NCBI GenBank assembly: GCA_016931355.1
Contig: JAFGEX010000252.1
Span: 1-35,342 of the forward strand
Length of the DNA stretch: 35,342 nucleotides
DNA from: a bacterium
GTDB lineage: Bacteria > Zhuqueibacterota > QNDG01 > JABMRT01
Reading direction: 5' to 3'
Shown: in pieces, positions 7,997 to 16,014 of the stretch
How the letters are laid out: each line of letters opens with the position of its first letter
Numbering within the stretch: position 1 is the stretch's first letter
Notes under the pieces: model-generated
Database searches by the model: none
Seen by the model: only the letters and a program-made list of their open reading frames with translations
Told to the model about the DNA's origin: nothing
Made by a program: the position numbers and the translations under genes

Positions 7997-9208
7997 ATGA
8001 TGCCCCGGGAGATTTTAAAGAGGGATGGATATCCCATGAAGAACCTTTATCCTGTCAGTGTTCAATCCTATATGCCGAGGAACACGGAATTGAATGTCCG
8101 GCAACCGAATCCGAAACTGTTCCTCCTCCTCGTTTTGACAGGCACAGCATTGTTCATTGCCAAGATTTTTCTTGGTTTGAGGGTTTTTTCAATCAGCATG
8201 CTGGCCGATGGTCTGATGACAGCGGCCTTTCTCCTCGATATGATCAATGCCAGAATACGGCCGTCCTCACCCGGCAGGCAGAGATTCAAATACGAAACGG
8301 CGATTGACAATCTAAAAAGGCTTTTCCCGCTGGCCATCGCAGTCTTTCTGGCAGCCGGTGTTTTTGAACTGTTCAGGGAGGCCATCAGGCGCTTCATGCA
8401 GCCTGACGGGATCCGCTTGACCCATGCTGCATTGTGGTCTTTCATCGGGATTGCATGGGTGCAGGAAGCCGTATTTTTGCTGAGCGGAAAAAGAATGGAA
8501 TCGGACCGTTCCTGGAAGAATTGCATCCGGGCATGTTTTCCTCCTCACCGCATTTCCATCCTCCTGGTCCTGGTCAACCTGATCGCTTTGCGGTCCCTGG
8601 CTCAGATTGCCGATCCGGTCGCAGCCTGCCTGATCGGCATCCTGATCCTGAGCCAGATTTACACCTGGATCTACCACAGCCTTTATTTGTTCTTCGGGAC
8701 CGATTGTCCCGGCCCGTTGAAAGAAACAGTGACCCGGGCGGTCTCCAGCCTTCCCGATGTGCAGGAAGTCCACGATATTCTCATCCATCCGGGGATTCTG
8801 AACCAGACCCTGTCCTTTCATGTCGGGATATCGGAGGAAGCCACGCTCAGGCATGCCTATCTTGTGTCCGAGCAGGCGGAAAAGGCGGTATTCAAGAAAA
8901 TAGGGATTCATTCGGTTGTTTCAATTGATCCGATCAACACCCATGATCCGGAAATCAAGAAAATCAGGCATTTTCTGATCGGGCAAGTCAGGAAGAGAAA
9001 GCAGATATCAGCTTTTTTCAACCTGCACATCGAACAAAAGGAAGGAGCGCGTTACGTTTTCTTTGATCTCCAGGTTGAGCCCGGGGAATATGGGACTGCT
9101 GAAACAGCGAAGGAGCAAATGCGGGCCGCGTTGCTCCGGGCCTTTCCGGATCTGGCCGGAGTGGTGATCGAAATGCAATCCGGGAAGAATCGAGGCGTTC
9201 ATGAATGA
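7997..9208 (+). CDS. Cation diffusion facilitator-like membrane protein with degenerate metal sites
   Basis: About 403 aa. The layout matches CDF transporters: TM helices from residue ~42 on, SISMLADG where CDFs have SxSLLADA, an internal DPVAACLIGILIL helix, and a cytoplasmic C-terminal domain (LPDVQEVHDI, HAYLVSEQAEKAV). The usual transport ligands are missing. In TM2 the ligand positions are occupied by Met74 and Phe78, and the TM5 HxxxD motif is reduced to HRISI. It also has a second C-terminal stretch (from ~KKIRHFLIG) resembling another CDF tail domain. It may be a non-transporting or altered-specificity paralogue. ATG 7997 is chosen for the GGCGGAG site just upstream; TTG 7958 and ATG 8036 are alternatives. 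Its stop overlaps the next gene by 8 bp. Confidence 0.68.
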   Translation: MMPREILKRDGYPMKNLYPVSVQSYMPRNTELNVRQPNPKLFLLLVLTGTALFIAKIFLGLRVFSISMLADGLMTAAFLLDMINARIRPSSPGRQRFKYETAIDNLKRLFPLAIAVFLAAGVFELFREAIRRFMQPDGIRLTHAALWSFIGIAWVQEAVFLLSGKRMESDRSWKNCIRACFPPHRISILLVLVNLIALRSLAQIADPVAACLIGILILSQIYTWIYHSLYLFFGTDCPGPLKETVTRAVSSLPDVQEVHDILIHPGILNQTLSFHVGISEEATLRHAYLVSEQAEKAVFKKIGIHSVVSIDPINTHDPEIKKIRHFLIGQVRKRKQISAFFNLHIEQKEGARYVFFDLQVEPGEYGTAETAKEQMRAALLRAFPDLAGVVIEMQSGKNRGVHE

Positions 9209-12200
9209 TTTTCGAATCCGTCTGCGGGCGCATTCACTGCCGGTTGCATCCGGGGGGGCAGGCGGCCGGCATACTCCTTCACAATTCAGGATGAAGATTG
9301 CTCCCGCGGGCTTCCCGGGAAGGTTCATCCCGGCCTTTTCGCTTCTCTTGCTGGCTGCGTTTGCGCCGGCTGCAGGGTCCGCCCCTCCGGATGTCCGGCT
9401 GGAGTCGTCGTCTGCGAAAGGCCTTGTCGCAGTTGTTTCAATCCCTTCCCCGGATTTGGACTCGCTGCGCATCCAAGGCCGCATGTATCAGTCCGTGCGG
9501 CTTCCGGGATTTGAAAACGCAGGGGATCCGGGGGATCCGCAATTGCCCATGACTGTTCTGGTGGTCGGACTCCCTCCGGAGGGCGATGTTCAGGTACGCG
9601 TGCAGGCCGGCTCTTTTACCGAGAGAGAGGGCGTGAGGCTTGTCCCATGCCCGGCATATGACAACCGTGATCTGGGATGGGAACAGAAATTCGAGGAAGG
9701 GCCTGTTTACCGCAGCAGTGATTTCTGGCCGGATGCGGTTTATACGGCCGGACAGCCTGAATGGTACGGCAGACAGCGTATCCTCCGGATTGCCTTATTT
9801 CCGGTTCAGGTCCGGCCCTCCACCGGAACCCTGCGCATGTATGAAAAGATGCGCGTGGAGGTTGTGTTCGAAAAGGCGGGCAGGACCGTTCCATCTGCAG
9901 GCAAGGCTGCGGAATCCGCTGCTGAACCGTCCTTCCTTCTCAATCCGGAACAGGCGAGACATTGGGTGCTGCAGACCGGATCTGTTTTACGGAAACCTTC
10001 TTTCTCCTTTGCCGCGGGGGAGTGGTTCCGTATTTCCGTTTCCGAGGAGGATGTCTATCAGATCACGGGTGCCTTCTTAAAGAATAAAGGCGTGGATCTG
10101 TCCTCCATTGTGCCTTCGACCCTGAAAATCTACAACAACGGGGGACGGCAGCTTCCGGTCGACGCCTCGGCGGCCAGGCCGGATTCACTCATTCAGAATC
10201 CCGTTTTGGTCAGCGGGATCGAGGACGGCCGTTTCGATGAGTCCGACTACCTTCTTTTTTACGGCAGGGGGGTCGCGGGTTGGGATTTCGACGCATCGGC
10301 CCGAAGATGGATGCACAACAACAACATATTCACCGACCGAAATGTTTACTGGCTGGTGTTCAACGACGGCATCCCCGCCGTGAACATGCCTCAAAAGCCC
10401 TTCAGCAGCCAAAACGGGAGTACGGTCACACGGTTCAGGGACCGCATTTTTTTCGAACAGGACAACATCAATCCCTACAGCGGAGGGATTCACTGGTACG
10501 GACATCAGTTTCTTTCCCCGGCCTCGTCCAGGAATTTTGAAGTCCTGATGCCGGATCCGGTGCCGGGCGAATCCATGGACCTCCGGATCCGGACCAAATA
10601 CGGGGACAACACGTCCAGGCAGTTTACGTTCAATGTGAGCCTGAACGGGGTTCCATGGACCGCATTCAGCCTGTCTGCCTCCCTGCCCAAGGAGGATTCC
10701 CGATCCGCCCCCGCTGACCCGGCGAATGGAATCAATACCATTCAATTCGAATACCGCAGCACCGTATCGCCGTCCAGTGCCTACCTGGACTGGTTCGAAG
10801 TGTCGTATGTCCGGGAATTGAGGCTGTCGGGCGGGAAACTGGCCTTTTATTCCCCGGATGAGCCGGGAAATTATTTTTATCCGGTGGGGGATATGGCGGC
10901 CGATGCTGTGATACTGGACGTCACGGATCCACTTCAGGCGGCCAGGCTTGTGCCCGGCGTTTCCGGGGGCGCAAACGGATTTTTTGATGCGGTCGGGGAA
11001 AGCCCCCGGCGCTATCTCGCTGTGAATCCATCCCGCCTGAGGCAGCCGGAAAACCTTGAGATCAAGGAGCAATGGGCCGATCTCAGGATATCCGGCCCGC
11101 CGGCTGATCTGATCATCCTGACCCACCGGGATTTTTCTTCACAGGCAGAGAGACTGGAGGACCACCGGGAAACCCGGGACAGCCTTTCCGTTTGGGTGGT
11201 GGATGTCCAGGATGTATTCGACGAATTCGGGTGGGGTATACCGGATCCGGCCGCCATACGCAATTTCATGCAATATGCCTTCTGGAATTGGAATCCGCCC
11301 CCCGGGTATCTCCTGCTGTTCGGGGACGGGGATTACGACTACAGAAACCGTTTGTCGGACCGGGACAAGAACTGGATTCCCCCGTTCGAGCAGAACGGAT
11401 ACAACGAACAGGATGGATCGACCCGGGCCATGGATGACTTTTACGGGTATCTGACGGGTTCGGACAGGGTTCTGGATGTTGCGATCGGCCGGCTGCCCGT
11501 ACAGTCCGCATCCGATGCCGAAGCGGTCGTTGATAAGATCATCGCGTATGATACGAACGATGATTTCGGCGACTGGCGGGCGCATGCAACGGTCATCGGC
11601 GACGATGAGATCGGCGAGCCGAATTCCAGGAATGAAACCGTCCATATCGAGGACGCAGAAACCATCGCCGAAGAGTACATCCCCCCGTACCTGAATGTCC
11701 GGAAAATCTATCTGACGGAATACCCGATTGTTTATGCGGCCGACGGCCGCCGCAAGCCTGCGGCAACGGAAGACCTGCTGGACCAGATCAACAGGGGGAC
11801 ACTCATCGTCGATTTCCTGGGTCACGGACATGAGGCGATCTGGGCGCACGAGGCCCTGTTTCTGCTGTCGCGCGACATGGACAGGCTGGAAAACACGGCG
11901 CGCTGGCCGCTGTTCTATGCCGCCACATGCGAATTCGGATTGTACGACGATTTTTTGAAGCAGAGCTTTTCCGAGGTCCTCGTGAACACGCAGGAAAGGG
12001 GCGGCATCGCCGTCATTTCGGCCTCGAGGCGCTGCAGCCCCACTCCCAATGCGGCGCTGAACCGGTCCTTTCTGAGGAGCCTGTTCGCAGGTCCGCGGCC
12101 GACCGAACGTATCGGCGAAGCCCTGAGAAAGGCCAAGGTCCTGCGGATGGAATCCTATCCCAACAACGAGCAGTACCACCTGTTCGGAGATCCGTCCATG

Positions 12201-13253
12201 CGTCTTTCCGCGCCGCGACACAGGGCGGTTTTTTCGGACATCGAACCGGACACGTTCCAGGCTCTGGGAGTCGTCACGGTAAAAGGCCGGGTGGAGGACA
12301 ACGGGGGGCCGGGTGAAACCTTTCAGGGACATTTGACCCTGAGGGCCTTCGATGCCCGCAAACCGGTCGCATATACCAATGTATCCGGCACAGTCATGAA
12401 ATATACCCTGCCGGGCAATCCCCTATTTCTGGGCCGGGCCGCGGTTCAGAACGGACAATTCACCCTCTCATTCATCGTGCCGAAGGATATCTCCTACGGC
12501 GGGAATACGGGACGCCTCAGCGCCTATCTGTGGGACGGGCTGCAGGACGGCGGCGCGTATCAAAACCGGATCGCTTTGGGCGGCAGCGCCGGTTCGGAGG
12601 ATGAAACAGGGCCTGAGATACAGATATCCTTCTCCGGCCGGGATCCTTTTATGCCCGGCGACATGGTCACCGGGGATCCGGAGCTGGTCGCCGTGATACG
12701 GGACGAGGATAGCGGCGTGAATATCACGGGCGAGATCGGTCATAAGATGGTTTTGACCATTGACGAAGACCGGCGCGAAGACGTTTCAGAATATTTCTCC
12801 TATCTGGAGGGGAGCTACACCGAAGGAGAGCTGCGCTATGTGATCGACGGGCTTGCTGAGGGTGATCACAGGCTTCTTCTCAAGGCATGGGACAACGCCA
12901 ACAATTCCAGCGTACAGGATCTGACGTTCAGGGTCGTATCCGGCGAAGACTTGCGGCTGGAAGAAGTGTATCCCTATCCCAATCCCATGCAGGAATCCAC
13001 GCATATCACTTTCAAGCTGAGCTGCGACGCCGAAGTGTCCATCCGCATCTTTACGGTCGAAGGCCGTATGATACGCGCCCTGGACGCCGTTTCAGGCTCA
13101 GCCGGATTCAATATGGTCTTCTGGGACGGCCGCGATGCGTTCGGAAACGTGCCTGCCAACGGCGTTTATTTTTTCAAGGTTTCCGCGGTTTCCCGTAGGG
13201 GCGACAAGACCCTCAAGGCGGAAAAAATCGAACGGATACTGGTGGTGAGATAG
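9201..13253 (+). CDS. Gingipain-type C25 peptidase, PorU-like, with FlgD-like C-terminal tail
   Basis: A 1350-aa exported cysteine peptidase resembling PorU, the type IX secretion sortase that trims C-terminal signals and attaches cargo at the cell surface. A hydrophobic export segment (IPAFSLLLLAAFAPAAG) is followed by a propeptide-like region, beta-rich domains (FTDRNVYWLVFND; LDWFEVSYVREL) and a C25 catalytic domain. Catalytic His875 lies in FLGHGHE and Cys910 in AATCEFG, matching the gingipain pair. The C-terminus (PYPNP...NGVYFFKVSA) is the FlgD-like/type A sorting domain. ATG 9201 has a GAGGCG site and overlaps the CDF-like gene by 8 bp. ATG 9291 gives a more normal signal peptide but a poor ribosome site. 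A secreted C25 protease rather than a true sortase remains possible. No other T9SS gene is in the window. Confidence 0.82.
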   Translation: MNDFRIRLRAHSLPVASGGAGGRHTPSQFRMKIAPAGFPGRFIPAFSLLLLAAFAPAAGSAPPDVRLESSSAKGLVAVVSIPSPDLDSLRIQGRMYQSVRLPGFENAGDPGDPQLPMTVLVVGLPPEGDVQVRVQAGSFTEREGVRLVPCPAYDNRDLGWEQKFEEGPVYRSSDFWPDAVYTAGQPEWYGRQRILRIALFPVQVRPSTGTLRMYEKMRVEVVFEKAGRTVPSAGKAAESAAEPSFLLNPEQARHWVLQTGSVLRKPSFSFAAGEWFRISVSEEDVYQITGAFLKNKGVDLSSIVPSTLKIYNNGGRQLPVDASAARPDSLIQNPVLVSGIEDGRFDESDYLLFYGRGVAGWDFDASARRWMHNNNIFTDRNVYWLVFNDGIPAVNMPQKPFSSQNGSTVTRFRDRIFFEQDNINPYSGGIHWYGHQFLSPASSRNFEVLMPDPVPGESMDLRIRTKYGDNTSRQFTFNVSLNGVPWTAFSLSASLPKEDSRSAPADPANGINTIQFEYRSTVSPSSAYLDWFEVSYVRELRLSGGKLAFYSPDEPGNYFYPVGDMAADAVILDVTDPLQAARLVPGVSGGANGFFDAVGESPRRYLAVNPSRLRQPENLEIKEQWADLRISGPPADLIILTHRDFSSQAERLEDHRETRDSLSVWVVDVQDVFDEFGWGIPDPAAIRNFMQYAFWNWNPPPGYLLLFGDGDYDYRNRLSDRDKNWIPPFEQNGYNEQDGSTRAMDDFYGYLTGSDRVLDVAIGRLPVQSASDAEAVVDKIIAYDTNDDFGDWRAHATVIGDDEIGEPNSRNETVHIEDAETIAEEYIPPYLNVRKIYLTEYPIVYAADGRRKPAATEDLLDQINRGTLIVDFLGHGHEAIWAHEALFLLSRDMDRLENTARWPLFYAATCEFGLYDDFLKQSFSEVLVNTQERGGIAVISASRRCSPTPNAALNRSFLRSLFAGPRPTERIGEALRKAKVLRMESYPNNEQYHLFGDPSMRLSAPRHRAVFSDIEPDTFQALGVVTVKGRVEDNGGPGETFQGHLTLRAFDARKPVAYTNVSGTVMKYTLPGNPLFLGRAAVQNGQFTLSFIVPKDISYGGNTGRLSAYLWDGLQDGGAYQNRIALGGSAGSEDETGPEIQISFSGRDPFMPGDMVTGDPELVAVIRDEDSGVNITGEIGHKMVLTIDEDRREDVSEYFSYLEGSYTEGELRYVIDGLAEGDHRLLLKAWDNANNSSVQDLTFRVVSGEDLRLEEVYPYPNPMQESTHITFKLSCDAEVSIRIFTVEGRMIRALDAVSGSAGFNMVFWDGRDAFGNVPANGVYFFKVSAVSRRGDKTLKAEKIERILVVR

Positions 13254-13289
13254 ATCTTCAGGCGGGCCCGGTCTGCAAAGGATTCGAAG

Positions 13290-13643
13290 ATGTACAATGC
13301 CACGGTCAGGGATCATTTCCTGAATCCACGCAACGTGGGCGACCTGGAAAATCCGGACGCTTCCGGGGAGGCGGCCAATGCCTCGGACGGGGACAGGGTG
13401 CAGTTGCAGCTCCGGATACGGGATGGTTTCATTTCCGATGTCCGTTTTCGGGTCATGGGATGCGTGGCGGCCATTGCGGCCGCGAGCTGCCTGTCGGAGA
13501 TGTTGATCGGCAAAAGTCCGGAAGAGGCGGCCGCCATATCGAAAACCGATCTTGTTCAGAAGCTGGGCGGCCTGCCCGAAGCAAAAATCAAGTGTTCATT
13601 GACCTGCATCAACGCCCTGCATGCCGCATTAAAGGTTGAATGA
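13290..13643 (+). CDS. NifU/IscU-like Fe-S scaffold protein lacking the first ligand cysteine
   Basis: 117 aa with the single IscU/NifU N-terminal domain, starting MYNATVRDHFLNPRNVGDL, a typical family N-terminus. Family members build 2Fe-2S clusters on three cysteines. Here the normal CGD motif reads DGD (Asp33-Gly34-Asp35), so the first ligand is missing. The second (Cys58 in VMGC) and third (Cys102 in KIKCS) remain, with extra cysteines at about 67 and 106. It may still bind a cluster with Asp ligation, or may have a regulatory or iron-carrier role. AAGGATT supports ATG 13290. No iscS/sufS or other Fe-S assembly gene is adjacent. Confidence 0.85.
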   Translation: MYNATVRDHFLNPRNVGDLENPDASGEAANASDGDRVQLQLRIRDGFISDVRFRVMGCVAAIAAASCLSEMLIGKSPEEAAAISKTDLVQKLGGLPEAKIKCSLTCINALHAALKVE

Positions 13644-13755
13644 TCCCGGGTGTCGTTCGGCTTTCATCCTTCTTTTCACAGGACTTGTCCCTCTAGTCAG
13701 GAGATGCACCGGAAGCGCGCTGACGGGGAGATCGAGATGCCGGGAGAGGCTTTCC

Positions 13756-14385
13756 ATGATGCGGGATGATTCTTTTTTCACCCTTCAAGACGATGTGACA
13801 TTCGAAATGAAGGTGCGGGATTCCCGGTTCATCGGTCATGCGGCGCCCATCGGTGATCTGCAGGAATCAGAATCGGTCATCCGCAAGATCCGGAAGGAAC
13901 ATCACGATGCAGCGCATCATGCCTTTGCATACCGGCTGGGTACGGGCGCGGACTCTCGGTACAGGTCCAGCGACGCCGGCGAACCGTCCGGAACCGCAGG
14001 CAAACCCATACTCGATGCAATGGACGGCCGCAGCCTGACGGATGTGGTCTGTGTCGTCACACGGTATTTCGGAGGGACCAAGCTGGGCACAGGCGGACTG
14101 ATCCGGGCATACGGCGGCTGTGCGGCAGGGACACTCGACCGCGGGACAACCGTCGTCAAATACAGGACCGGCCGGTTTCGCATCGCCTTCGGCTACGAGT
14201 GGACCGGTGCCGTCATGCAGGTGATCAGGCGGTTCGAATCGGAGATTTTGAATACGGCCTACGGCGGCCGTACGGAAATGAGCCTGCGTATCCGTCTCTC
14301 GCGCCTGGAACCGTTTCAACAGGCCCTGCGCGACGGCACATCCGGGCAGGTCCGCATGATGGGGGAGGACAAGGATGATCTTTAG
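13756..14385 (+). CDS. yigZ: YigZ/IMPACT family protein (UPF0029)
   Basis: 209 aa from ATG 13756, close to the usual ~205. The signature RYFGGTKLGTGGLIRAYG is intact, preceded by DAGEPSGTAGKP. The C-terminal half (from ~residue 125) is the ferredoxin-like DUF1949 domain. Eukaryotic IMPACT interferes with GCN1-dependent stress signalling; the bacterial role is unsettled and tied to ribosomes or RNA. The track ORF begins upstream at TTG 13636, overlapping the scaffold gene. GGAGAGG before the ATG pair at 13756/13759 and the fit to family length favour the later start. The stop overlaps the next gene by 11 bp. Confidence 0.9.
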   Translation: MMRDDSFFTLQDDVTFEMKVRDSRFIGHAAPIGDLQESESVIRKIRKEHHDAAHHAFAYRLGTGADSRYRSSDAGEPSGTAGKPILDAMDGRSLTDVVCVVTRYFGGTKLGTGGLIRAYGGCAAGTLDRGTTVVKYRTGRFRIAFGYEWTGAVMQVIRRFESEILNTAYGGRTEMSLRIRLSRLEPFQQALRDGTSGQVRMMGEDKDDL

Positions 14386-15592
14386 GCCGGTCCTGCTCGT
14401 CACGGCTCTCTTGTTGTCCGCCTTTTTTTCCGGATGCGAGACGGCCATGCTCGGGGCGCGCCGGATCAAGCTGGAAATCTGGGCCAAGCACGGCATGCGC
14501 AGGGCCAAGGATGCCCTTGCCATGGTGGAGAATCCCGAGCGGACCCTCGTGACGCTGCTGGTGGGCACCAACATCGCCAATGTGCTTTTCTCTTCACTCA
14601 TGGCCATGATGTTCACAGCCTCCTGGAGCGGCTGGACGATCACGGCCGTCAGCTCGCTGGCCGTGCTGATATTGGGCGAAATCATTCCCAAATCCCTGGC
14701 CACGGACAGGGCTACGTTGTGGACCGCCCGGGCCTCCTACGTTCTGCGTTTCTTTTACGCTCTCTTTTACCCTCTTGTCAGGGTTTCCATGGAATTTTCC
14801 CGTTTGATGATGAGGCGCATCGGGCTGCGGTACCTGGAACTGCAGCGCTTCCTCAGCAGGCGGGAGATCGAAGCCCTGGTGCGGGAGGGCCATAAATACG
14901 GCGTGGTGAACTATAGACAGCGGGAGCTCATTCTCAACTTCATCCTCAAGGGAAATCAGAAGGTCAGGGATCTCATGATCCCGCGTACGGAAATCACGGC
15001 CGTCAGGGCGAACACCCCTGTTTCCGATATTGTTTCCATACTCATCAAGACGGGTTATTCGCGTCTCCCCGTTTTCGGGAAGGATCTGGACGACATACGG
15101 GGATTCATCATGGGCAAGGACATCCTGGTGAAAAAACCCAGGCGGATCAGGAGCATCATCAGGGACATCCTGTTCGTCCCGGAATCCCGCGGTATTGCCA
15201 GTTTCCTCAAGGAAATGCAGGAGGCCGGCATCGGAGCCGCCATCGTTGTTGACGAGTACGGGGGCACGGCCGGCTTCGTGACCATCGAGGATATTGTGGA
15301 GGCTTTCTTCGGGGACATACAGGACGAACATGACGAGGTTGATAATCTGTTCCGGAAGGTGACTCCGAACCAGATAGACGTTCTGGCGCGCATCGAGATC
15401 CGCGAACTCAACGAACGTTTTCATCTCGGCCTGCCGGAGGGGGGGTATCAGACCCTGAGCGGTCTGATACAGGAAGAATTGGGGCATATCCCGAGACCGG
15501 GGGAAAAAATCGACCTGCCGGACTGCACGGTTGCCGTGCTGACGAGCACGCGAAAATCCGTTGGCTGGGTCCGTGTCAGCAGGAAAACCTGA
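14375..15592 (+). CDS. CNNM/CorC (HlyC) family protein: DUF21, CBS pair, CorC_HlyC
   Basis: A 405-aa inner-membrane protein of the CNNM family, implicated in Mg2+ (or Co2+) efflux and homeostasis. Order: DUF21 transmembrane domain (~1-185; SGCETAMLGARRIKLE, GEIIPKSLA), two CBS domains (~200-310; MIPRTEITAV, AAIVVDEYGGTAGFVTIEDI) that bind adenine nucleotides in relatives, then the CorC_HlyC domain (~325-405; GYQTLSGLIQEELGHIPRPGE). A strong GGGGGAGG site inside the yigZ end supports ATG 14375. Older annotations call such proteins hemolysins; nothing here supports a toxin role. Last gene of the rightward block that starts with the CDF-like gene. Confidence 0.92.
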   Translation: MIFRPVLLVTALLLSAFFSGCETAMLGARRIKLEIWAKHGMRRAKDALAMVENPERTLVTLLVGTNIANVLFSSLMAMMFTASWSGWTITAVSSLAVLILGEIIPKSLATDRATLWTARASYVLRFFYALFYPLVRVSMEFSRLMMRRIGLRYLELQRFLSRREIEALVREGHKYGVVNYRQRELILNFILKGNQKVRDLMIPRTEITAVRANTPVSDIVSILIKTGYSRLPVFGKDLDDIRGFIMGKDILVKKPRRIRSIIRDILFVPESRGIASFLKEMQEAGIGAAIVVDEYGGTAGFVTIEDIVEAFFGDIQDEHDEVDNLFRKVTPNQIDVLARIEIRELNERFHLGLPEGGYQTLSGLIQEELGHIPRPGEKIDLPDCTVAVLTSTRKSVGWVRVSRKT

Positions 15593-15829
15593 TGCGTGCA
15601 GGAGGTCCTGTCGTTGAGACGCACCGGCAGTTCGCTGCGGGGAAAGCGTTCATGTTCGAGGAAAAAAGAGAGCATTCCGCACATTTGACGCGCGGCCTGG
15701 TTCAATGTGAACATTCGCTGAGAAATCCGGGAACCCGGCTAAAATCGATCTATCTTAAGATATTTATAAACATTTAATTAATGTTCCATTTTTTTGGACT
15801 GGAGTAATCCGGAGAATTGCCAATTTCCC
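15593..15829. other. AT-rich intergenic stretch upstream of the dnaN promoter
   Basis: No credible gene; the 61-codon ORF at 15592-15777 has no family features. From ~15735 the DNA becomes very AT-rich (TCTTAAGATATTTATAAAC). It contains one near-match to a DnaA box, TTATAAACA at 15764-15772, but no cluster of boxes. Confidence 0.5.
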
Positions 15830-15858
15830 TTGAACTTTAGCGCAAAAATGCTTATAAT
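15830..15858 (+). promoter_or_regulatory. Near-consensus sigma-70 promoter of the dnaN-gyrase operon
   Basis: TTGAAC (15830-15835), a 17-base spacer and a perfect TATAAT (15853-15858). Expected transcription start near 15865, giving a ~150-base leader that contains repeat copy A. This is the best promoter match upstream of the dnaN block. Confidence 0.85.
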
Positions 15859-15870
15859 AAACAAACAAAT

Positions 15871-15987
15871 TGAAGCTCCCCGGCAGTGAGCTGCCGGGGG
15901 ATCTTTGATCTCCAAGGGAAAAAACATTTGGATTTGCCCGCTTGCCCCGAGGCTTGCCGCGGGGAGAGCGCTCGCTATCAGATTCAT
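15871..15987 (-). repeat. Dispersed 115-bp element, copy A (inverted, in dnaN leader)
   Basis: Opposite orientation to the other copies. It contains the perfect hairpin CCCCGGCAG-TGAG-CTGCCGGGG (15878-15899) and a second imperfect one, CCCCG-A-GGC-TT-GCC-G-CGGGG (15945-15964). The left end of the element (ATGAATCTG on the minus strand) lies about 28 bp before the dnaN start. Confidence 0.9.
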
Positions 15988-16014
15988 CTCCAATCATCCC
16001 GTTAGGAGTATGCC

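Noticed and set aside
14225-14245. tRNA T-loop-like GGTTCGAATCGG
   Set aside because: It lies inside the yigZ reading frame and no acceptor or anticodon stems can be drawn around it.
15592-15777. 61-codon ORF starting at the CNNM stop
   Set aside because: No family features and no ribosome site; composition shifts into AT-rich non-coding DNA.
15593-15870. Possible replication origin upstream of dnaN
   Set aside because: The stretch is AT-rich and next to dnaN, but only one imperfect DnaA-box-like word (TTATAAACA) is visible, dnaA is absent and gene orientation does not switch here. GC-skew of the whole chromosome would be needed.
15764-15997. Repeat element read as a small conserved protein (minus ORFs in copy A)
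   Set aside because: Copies B and C have a TAA in the same frame (GGGTAAGCG) and copy E has a TGA, while the hairpins are kept, so the conservation is structural, not coding.
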